From Vallitalea maricola (GTDB taxonomy: Bacteria > Bacillota > Clostridia > Lachnospirales > Vallitaleaceae): a stretch of DNA of 22,268 nucleotides. The notes below the pieces were generated by a model. The model searched no databases and was not told the origin of the DNA. It saw only the letters and a program-made list of their open reading frames with translations. The DNA lies in assembly GCF_036985595.1 (NCBI RefSeq), contig NZ_BTPU01000093.1, forward strand, positions 1 through 22,268. The letters are read 5' to 3'. Positions 16,901 through 22,268 of the stretch are shown here, one piece after another; the first letter of the stretch is position 1; each line of letters begins with the position of its first letter. The translations under genes were made by a program, and so were the position numbers.

Positions 16901-19900
16901 CCAACTGATTAGGTTAACTAATGAAATAGAGAAGGAAACCCAAATTGATTTAAATCCATCACTATTTTTTGAATATCCTAATATCAAAGAATTAACTAAG
17001 TTCTTTGCAAAAGAGCATCAAGAAGCATTTATTAAACTGCTGGGCGGGGATAGTCAAGATATAAATAAACATATAGAAAAAAGCAAAACCAGAACGATAG
17101 ATAGAATATCTATAGAGACTGTAAAAAAAGAAGTTAAATATAATAAAGAGAATATATCACAAAATATATCTAATGAAGAAAAGAAAGATATTGCTGTCAT
17201 TGGGATTAACGGTATGTTTGCTGGTGCTTCAGATGTAGATGAATTCTGGGATAATCTTATAAACAAAAAAGATGTTATAACAGAGATTCCCATTGACCAT
17301 TGGGATTATAGGGCTTGGTATGACGAAAATCCACAATCAGAAAATAAAACATATTGTAAATGGGGTGGATTTATTGAGAATGTTGATAAATTCGATGCTG
17401 ATTTTTTCAACATTTCTCCTCGTGAAGCTGAATGGATCGACCCTCAACTGAGATTGCTTCTACAAAATATTTATGCTACAGGAGAAGATGCAGGTTACAT
17501 TAACAAATTAAAAGGGACAGATACAGGAGTTTTTATCGGTGTATGCAGTCATGACTATATGGACGTGATCAATGAAAATAATCTATCTATGGATCCATAT
17601 GTTGGAACAGGTAATTCACAAACCATAATAGCTAATAGAGTATCCTATTTCTTCAATCTAAAAGGTCCCAGTATTGCCATAGATACTGCATGTTCATCAT
17701 CATTGTTTGCACTTCACTCCGCTTGTCATGCATTAAGAAACGGAGAATGCAGTATGGCTTTTGTAGGAGGAGTGAATTTACTGCTGTCATCATGGCATTA
17801 CCGTTATTTTAGTAGTATTGGAGCTTTATCTCCTACAGGAAGATGCCATACATTTGATGAAGCAGCAGATGGTTATATTCCTGGGGAATGCGTTGCTAGT
17901 ATCCTTCTAAAACCATTGGAACAAGCTAAAAGAGATGGTGATAGGATATATGCAGTTGTTAAAGGGTCAGCAGCATTACATGGAGGTTATACACCATCCA
18001 TAACAGCACCTAGTGTTGAGGGCGAAGAAAATGTTATGATAAAAGCTTGGAAAGATGCTGGAATAGAACCTGAAACCATAAGTTATATAGAAGCTCACGG
18101 AACTGGTACAAAACTAGGTGATCCAATAGAACTGAACAGCTTAATGAAAGCTTTCAAAAGATTTACTCATAAGGAGAGATTCTGTGCTGTAGGGTCTTGT
18201 AAAGCAAATATTGGACATACTGAGGGAGCTGCTGGTATAGCAGGGATAATAAAAGTAATACTACAAATGAAAAATAATCAAATACCGGTATTACCAAAAT
18301 TCAAGAAACTTAATCCTTATATTAATCTGGATAATTCAGCTATTTATATTAATAATCATGAGGAAGAGTGGAAGAATGAAAATGGACTACCAAGACGAGC
18401 TGGTATAAGTTCATTTGGAATGTCAGGAGCATATGCACATGTTGTAATGGAAGAATATATAACTGAAAAATCACCCGCTTATGTAGAGGATTTATCTTAC
18501 CAGTCAGCTGTTATTATGCTTACAGCAAAAAATGAAGAGCGACTATATGATAAAGTTGAACAATTATTAAGAGTTCTTAGACATAAAAAATTCAATGATT
18601 CAGATTTAATTAATATATCATATACATTATCCACAAAAAGAGAAATGATGAATGAACGGTTGGGGATAATAACAAACTCCATTAAAGAACTAGAAGAAAA
18701 GCTGGTTCAGGTTATGGAACATAAAAGTAATATAGAAGATATTTATAGAGGAGCAATAAGTGATAGAAATGAGATAATGACTTTATTTGAAGAGGATGAA
18801 GATACAAAAATAATGATTGATTCTTGGATAATGAAGAAGAAATATAAAAAACTTCTAAGTCTATGGGTAATGGGAGCAGATTTTGACTTAGAAAGGCTGT
18901 ATGCTGATACAAAACCTCAATTAGTAAGTCTACCAACGTATCCATTTGCAAAAGAACGTTATTGGATACCAATAGAACAAGAATTATTAAGTACTAAAGA
19001 CGTACATATTTCAACTTCATTCATTCATCCTCTTGTTCATAGTAATACTTCAGATTTATCTGAACAAAGGTTCAGTACTATTTTTACTGGCAATGAATTT
19101 TACCTAATGGACCATAAAGTCAATAAGCAAAAAGTATTACCTGGTGTTGCTTATTTAGAGATGGTTAATATCGCTGCTAATCAGGCAATATCTTCTATTG
19201 ATAAAGATAGTAGGATTTGTATTGAAAACGTAGTATGGATGAGACCGATAATTATAGAAAATGATAAGGTACAAGTACATATTGGAGTTTATCCAAAAGA
19301 TAATGGTGAAATCACATATGAAGTTTATGGCTGCTCAGAGGAAAAATCAGAAAACTGCCGTATAGTATATAGTCGAGGAGACATTGTAATACGTAATATT
19401 ATTGAAATTAATAATATAGATTTGCAAGAATTAAAAGATAAATGTAATAAAAATATTATCTCAAACACCATGTGTTATGACACATTCAGTAGTATGGGAA
19501 TGGATTATGGTCCAAGCTATCGAGGTGTTGAAAAGATATATGCTGGAAATAAGCAGGTAATAGCTAAACTATCATTACCAGATACAGTTCGTAATACAGA
19601 AAGTAAATTTATATTGCATCCTAGTTTAATGGATTCAGCATTACAATCATCTATAGCTTTTATGATAGAAAATGGGGATTCCAACGTGAGAAAAGCAGTG
19701 ATGCCATTTGCACTAGAAGAGATTGAGATTTTACATAAAACAGAACAAGAGATGTGGGCTGTACTTAGATATAGTGACGATATTTCACATCAAGGCATTA
19801 ATAAGTTTGATATACAGTTATGTGATATTAACGGTAGAATCTGTGTGAGTATGAAAGGTGTTTCATGCCGAGTAGTGGAAAAAGAAGATTCAAAACAACC

Positions 19901-22268
19901 ATTAATGGGAGAAACTATGTTAGTTCCAGTATGGGATACTATCAAGATTAAAAAGAAAAAAATATTGCCAGTAGATCAAGGGCAAGTGGTTATCATTAGT
20001 GGGGATAAAAATATTAGGGATGAAATTCTTTGTTGTTATCCAAAAGCAGGAACAATTGATAATCAAGGAGAGTCCACTGTCCAGTACCTGCAAAAAAAAT
20101 TAGATTCATATGATTCTATTAAACATATTATATGGATTGCACCTAATAATGAAGATTCTATAGAAGGAGAATCATTAATATTAGATCAGAAAAAAGGAGT
20201 CATTCAATTATTTAGAACTATAAAGGCACTAATCAATCTAGGATATGAGCAAGAAGAATTAAGATGGACCGTAATAACAACTAAAACCCAGCCCATTCAT
20301 AAAAATGATGTAGTCAACCCTACACATGGAGGCGTTTATGGACTAATTGGTTCATTAGCAAAAGAATACTCTAATTGGAATATACAAGTGATGGATTTAC
20401 AAGAAAATAATGATATACCTATTAATGAAATCTTTTCACTACCAATGATAACTAAACAGGATGTATTAGTAAATCGTAATAGAGAATGGTATAGACAAAA
20501 ATTAGTTCCCTTAAAAGATGTGAAGATAAATGAATCAAAGTATAAGAATAAGGGAGTGTATGTTGTCATTGGAGGAGCTGGAGGAATTGGTGAAGTATGG
20601 AGTGAATATGTAATACGAAATTATAAGGCTCAGGTGATATGGATAGGTAGACGTAAGAAAAATGAGAATATCCAATCAAAGATTGATAGATTGAGTAAGC
20701 TTGGTGATGAACCACACTATATTTCAGCAGATGCTAGAAACAAAAATGAATTAATTAATGCCTACAATGAAATTAAAACCAAGTACTCGCAAATTAATGG
20801 TATTGTACATGCTGCTATAGCTTTGCAGGACCAAACTTTAGTTAATATGGATGAAGCTCAATTTATGGATACTATATCTGCAAAAATTGATATTAGTGTA
20901 CGTATGGCACAAGTATTTAAGAAAGAAAAACTTGATTTTGTAATGTTTTTCTCATCAATGATCTCATTCATAAAATCAGCAGGACAGAGTAACTATGCTT
21001 CAGGGTGTACATTCAAAGATATATTTGCGCATCAGCTCTCTCTAGCATGGCAATGTGAGGTCAAGGTTATAAATTGGGGATATTGGGGCAGTGTTGGTGT
21101 TGTTGCTTCAGAAGAATACCAAAAACGTATGGCAAGATTAGGTATAGATTCCATTGAGCCTCCAGAGGCAATGAAGACATTGGAAATACTACTTAGCAAT
21201 GAAGTCGATCAGATAGGATTTGTTAAAACAACTAAACCATTAGAGATGGATGTTGATACTAGAGAAGCTGTCACTATACTTGATAATAATCTCTCAACAT
21301 CAATAGATGGATTAAGAGATAAAATTGAAAATACTATCTGTGACCCTGAGGATATGCTAAGCATGGATGATTATACTATTACAGCTGAACATCTAAAGGA
21401 AATGGATAATATTTTATGTAAACTACTATTAGGTCAACTACAATCAATAAATATATTTAGTAGAGATAATATAGATATGTCACAATTAAAAAATGAATTA
21501 GAGTTAAGTATTATCTATGAAAAATGGTTAGCAGAAAGCTTTGCACTCTTAGAACGTAAAAATTATATTAATTATGATAAGAGTTCAGGGAAAATAATTA
21601 ATGTAACAAAAATAGATTTAGATAATATGTGGGAAGAATGGGACAGCCAAAAAGTCTTATGGTTAGAAGATCCTAATCTAGAAGCACGTGTAATTTTAGT
21701 AGAAACCATGTTAAGGAATCTACCACAGATTTTATCAGGTGAAGTAAAGGCTACAGATAAAATGTTCCCCGATTCATCCATGAAATTAGTTGAAGGTGTT
21801 TATAAAAATAATTTTGCTGTGGATTATTTCAATGAGGTGTTAGCTGATTCAGTAGTCAGATATTTAGAAGATAGAATCAATCAGCTTCCTTCTGCAAAAA
21901 TCAGAATTATGGAAATTGGTGCTGGGACGGGAGGAACAACTAGGGTAATCCTTAATAAATTGAAGAAATATGAACAGTATATTAGGGAATATTGTTATAC
22001 AGATATTTCAAAAGCCTTTTTATTACATGCAGAAAAAGAATATGGCTCTGATAACCCTTATTTGACTTATCAGCTATTTAATGTTGAACAATCTCCATTT
22101 GAACAGGACATAAGTATAGGACAATATGACATTGTAATTGCTGCCAATGTTTTACATGCTACTAAGGATATTAGAGTAACTCTAAGAAATGCAAAAGCTG
22201 TTTTACATAAAGATGGGTTAATAATACTCAATGAGTTAGCTAAGAATTCTGTATTTGCTCATCTAACA
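13914..22268 (+). CDS. Trans-AT polyketide synthase, 3' partial: KS-DH*-ACP-KS-DH-KR-cMT-
   Basis: Modular PKS, open for 2785 codons to the window edge, with start ATG at 13914 after GGGAGGAG. A short N-terminal helix (about 1-30, with TPEEA) resembles the docking helices of trans-AT PKS proteins. Domains in order: KS1 (55-478), linker ending LPTYPF (633), a degenerate DH-like domain (668-926), ACP (960-1030), KS2 (1092-1515), linker ending LPTYPF (1673), DH (1704-1986), KR (about 2000-2460) and C-methyltransferase (from about 2520, cut). No AT domain is present, so malonyl units must come from the separate AT. Module 1 would leave a beta-keto group unless acted on in trans; module 2 would make an alpha-methyl enoyl unit. 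Frame checks at the KS, KR and MT motifs agree, so there is no frameshift. The ACP of module 2 lies beyond the window. Confidence 0.95.
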   Translation, partial: MNSKDIFSALKLKQITPEEAKIQLAKMMETSSKIDTELLSSEETNKDTETLYDDEKIAIIGMAGRYPDANGLDEYWQNLSKGKNCVHEIPSDRFNVDDYYDWDMNKKGKMYCKWMGSLDNIKNFDASFFNISSQEAKMMDPQHRIFLQEGYKAFENAGYSRQLLANRKCGVYLGIGNSEYTKILSENDVEVINSTGNNSAIAAARIAYYLNLRGPAISIDTACSSSLVATHIACQSLLNGEIDMALVGGVSLYLTPDRYISMCSEKMLSPDGKCKAFDNNANGFVPGEGVGALVLKRLKDAQRDNDFIHGLIIGSGINQNGNTNGITAPCKSSQIELEKDIYNKYKIDPETIGYAEMHGTGTKLGDLIELDALKTVFRQSTNQKQYCAIGSVKSNIGHTSAVSGTASLQKVLLCLKHQTLVPTLNCKEANEQFDFENSPFYINKDLKSWVPHKSMPRRACVSSLGFSGSNAHIVLEEYRSRLGIESDEDSRDIRTSKLFVLSAKSDAQLKEYAEKMIDFIESTNKQLSLADMIYTLQVGREVMNCRLAYVTDSKESLIKVLKDFINNKIETDVFTNIMKEDKNNITDNCNYEEKKELYIHNKDLQGLARLWVEGIDVNWNRLYKDGKPHKISLPTYPFAKKYIWVDGDKTPNNENDAKINDFVVSEDKQIIKEVYRYDEPFLYDHMVDHEPVLIGMTHASLGINEFFNTFISENCVHLHKLNFIKPIAVKKGQEVEVGINSIKGAESIDFEAVFRYNSADNWDLTATGTLRKTSFKKKIIDINSLISTLNEVEHFDNMYTDNPVIKLGDTFKNITNVYSGQDKVLAKVSLDKTSRKENHTYVLNPLIIYTGFQTVIPLVKQVFPEDGFLPFGIKEIYFQKTEELEELWVFVKLQHYSEEMMVFDTDIINNQGQITARFVGCTIKRMRYAEKTAIVKKEKESTEIKSLHKSESVLYPNIRLSKIQNYLINKLYKITHSKIDSKRLDMNLMDLGVDSVQLIRLTNEIEKETQIDLNPSLFFEYPNIKELTKFFAKEHQEAFIKLLGGDSQDINKHIEKSKTRTIDRISIETVKKEVKYNKENISQNISNEEKKDIAVIGINGMFAGASDVDEFWDNLINKKDVITEIPIDHWDYRAWYDENPQSENKTYCKWGGFIENVDKFDADFFNISPREAEWIDPQLRLLLQNIYATGEDAGYINKLKGTDTGVFIGVCSHDYMDVINENNLSMDPYVGTGNSQTIIANRVSYFFNLKGPSIAIDTACSSSLFALHSACHALRNGECSMAFVGGVNLLLSSWHYRYFSSIGALSPTGRCHTFDEAADGYIPGECVASILLKPLEQAKRDGDRIYAVVKGSAALHGGYTPSITAPSVEGEENVMIKAWKDAGIEPETISYIEAHGTGTKLGDPIELNSLMKAFKRFTHKERFCAVGSCKANIGHTEGAAGIAGIIKVILQMKNNQIPVLPKFKKLNPYINLDNSAIYINNHEEEWKNENGLPRRAGISSFGMSGAYAHVVMEEYITEKSPAYVEDLSYQSAVIMLTAKNEERLYDKVEQLLRVLRHKKFNDSDLINISYTLSTKREMMNERLGIITNSIKELEEKLVQVMEHKSNIEDIYRGAISDRNEIMTLFEEDEDTKIMIDSWIMKKKYKKLLSLWVMGADFDLERLYADTKPQLVSLPTYPFAKERYWIPIEQELLSTKDVHISTSFIHPLVHSNTSDLSEQRFSTIFTGNEFYLMDHKVNKQKVLPGVAYLEMVNIAANQAISSIDKDSRICIENVVWMRPIIIENDKVQVHIGVYPKDNGEITYEVYGCSEEKSENCRIVYSRGDIVIRNIIEINNIDLQELKDKCNKNIISNTMCYDTFSSMGMDYGPSYRGVEKIYAGNKQVIAKLSLPDTVRNTESKFILHPSLMDSALQSSIAFMIENGDSNVRKAVMPFALEEIEILHKTEQEMWAVLRYSDDISHQGINKFDIQLCDINGRICVSMKGVSCRVVEKEDSKQPLMGETMLVPVWDTIKIKKKKILPVDQGQVVIISGDKNIRDEILCCYPKAGTIDNQGESTVQYLQKKLDSYDSIKHIIWIAPNNEDSIEGESLILDQKKGVIQLFRTIKALINLGYEQEELRWTVITTKTQPIHKNDVVNPTHGGVYGLIGSLAKEYSNWNIQVMDLQENNDIPINEIFSLPMITKQDVLVNRNREWYRQKLVPLKDVKINESKYKNKGVYVVIGGAGGIGEVWSEYVIRNYKAQVIWIGRRKKNENIQSKIDRLSKLGDEPHYISADARNKNELINAYNEIKTKYSQINGIVHAAIALQDQTLVNMDEAQFMDTISAKIDISVRMAQVFKKEKLDFVMFFSSMISFIKSAGQSNYASGCTFKDIFAHQLSLAWQCEVKVINWGYWGSVGVVASEEYQKRMARLGIDSIEPPEAMKTLEILLSNEVDQIGFVKTTKPLEMDVDTREAVTILDNNLSTSIDGLRDKIENTICDPEDMLSMDDYTITAEHLKEMDNILCKLLLGQLQSINIFSRDNIDMSQLKNELELSIIYEKWLAESFALLERKNYINYDKSSGKIINVTKIDLDNMWEEWDSQKVLWLEDPNLEARVILVETMLRNLPQILSGEVKATDKMFPDSSMKLVEGVYKNNFAVDYFNEVLADSVVRYLEDRINQLPSAKIRIMEIGAGTGGTTRVILNKLKKYEQYIREYCYTDISKAFLLHAEKEYGSDNPYLTYQLFNVEQSPFEQDISIGQYDIVIAANVLHATKDIRVTLRNAKAVLHKDGLIILNELAKNSVFAHLT
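14076..15347 (+). other. PKS domain: ketosynthase 1
   Basis: Full catalytic triad: Cys223 in DTACSSS, His358 in MHGTGT and His398 in SNIGH, so it can elongate. It is the first domain of the protein after about 54 residues, so its acyl chain must come from another protein. The usual GDPIE after HGTGT reads GDLIE (Leu367). Confidence 0.93.
15915..16689 (+). other. PKS domain: degenerate dehydratase-like double hotdog
   Basis: The N-terminal catalytic His685 is kept in LYDHMV, but the HxxxGxxxxP motif reads with His in place of Gly and Ile in place of Pro. The catalytic Asp of the second hotdog (DxxxQ) is replaced by Tyr849 (NPLIIYTGFQ). It therefore cannot be an ordinary DH. Options are an enoyl-isomerase (double-bond shift) domain, a pyran-synthase-like domain, or a dead structural domain. 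Confidence 0.75.
16791..17003 (+). other. PKS domain: acyl carrier protein of module 1
   Basis: Ser995 in DLGVDSVQLIRL is the phosphopantetheine site. The residue six after it is Leu, not the Trp that marks many beta-branching acceptor ACPs. Confidence 0.9.
17187..18458 (+). other. PKS domain: ketosynthase 2
   Basis: Full triad: Cys1260 in DTACSSS, His1395 in EAHGTGT and His1435 in ANIGH. The conserved Asn of the C-terminal NAH motif is Tyr1507 (SGAYAHVVMEEY), which is unusual. Confidence 0.93.
19023..19871 (+). other. PKS domain: dehydratase of module 2
   Basis: His1734 in MDHKV, LPGVAYLEM after it, and Asp1907 with Gln1911 in HPSLMDSALQ give both catalytic residues. The Gly of HxxxGxxxxP is Lys (position 1738). 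Predicted active. Confidence 0.88.
19912..21293 (+). other. PKS domain: ketoreductase of module 2
   Basis: A structural subdomain leads to the NADPH loop GGAGGIG (2220-2226). Catalytic Lys2324, Ser2348 and Tyr2361 (SNYASG) are in place at normal spacing. Asp2306 in ALQDQ matches the LxD mark of B-type ketoreductases, which give the D-hydroxy product before dehydration. Confidence 0.9.
21470..22268 (+). other. PKS domain: C-methyltransferase of module 2, partial
   Basis: A helical lead-in (EKWLAESFALLERK) precedes the SAM loop EIGAGTGGTT (2667-2676); YTDIS and YDIVIAANVLHAT follow. The order KS-DH-KR-cMT is the common trans-AT arrangement. The domain is cut by the window edge. Confidence 0.9.

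Noticed and set aside
1..22268. CRISPR arrays, tRNA or rRNA genes, insertion sequences
   Set aside because: I saw no regularly spaced repeats, no cloverleaf-like or rRNA-like segments and no transposase or terminal inverted repeats in the window.

Overview
The window is AT-rich (A or T in most third codon positions) and packed with genes on one strand. Purine-rich Shine-Dalgarno sites, an accB-accC-accD-accA gene order and clostridial-looking codon use point to a low-GC Firmicute, most likely an anaerobic clostridial lineage. I cannot name the species or the product.

Layout. Positions 1-823 hold the 3' part of a gene for a YiiX/NlpC-P60-like (permuted papain-fold) protein, closed by a rho-independent terminator at 883-916. 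An AT-rich intergenic stretch follows, with a candidate sigma-A promoter at 1138-1167. From 1249 to the right edge, every gene lies on the + strand with short gaps or small overlaps, and I see no convincing internal terminator. This is the start of a trans-acyltransferase polyketide synthase (trans-AT PKS) gene cluster.

Order of the cluster: (a) a complete acetyl-CoA carboxylase set (accB, accC, accD, accA; 1249-4734), which would supply malonyl-CoA; (b) a PksB-like metallo-hydrolase and an Sfp-type phosphopantetheinyl transferase; (c) a tandem acyltransferase protein whose second half looks like a malonyl-ACP transferase and whose first half lacks the malonate-binding arginine and resembles acyl hydrolases; (d) a beta-branching (HMG-synthase) cassette made of a donor ACP, HMG synthase 1, a Ser-active-site decarboxylating KS, HMG synthase 2, the ECH1 dehydratase and the ECH2 decarboxylase; (e) the first 2785 codons of a modular PKS, read as KS1 - degenerate DH - ACP - KS2 - DH - KR - C-methyltransferase, cut by the window edge. 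No AT domain sits inside the PKS modules, which is the trans-AT hallmark.

How the parts work together (inference from families): carboxylase makes malonyl-CoA; the second AT loads it on the PKS ACPs and on the donor ACP; the PPTase activates the ACPs; the decarboxylating KS turns malonyl-ACP into acetyl-ACP; an HMG synthase adds this to a beta-keto intermediate; ECH1 dehydrates and ECH2 decarboxylates, leaving a beta-methyl (or similar) branch. The least ordinary points are the two closely related but clearly diverged HMG synthases served by one visible donor ACP, the dedicated carboxylase operon at the head of the cluster, and the DH-like domain of module 1 that has lost its catalytic Asp and sits in a module without a KR.
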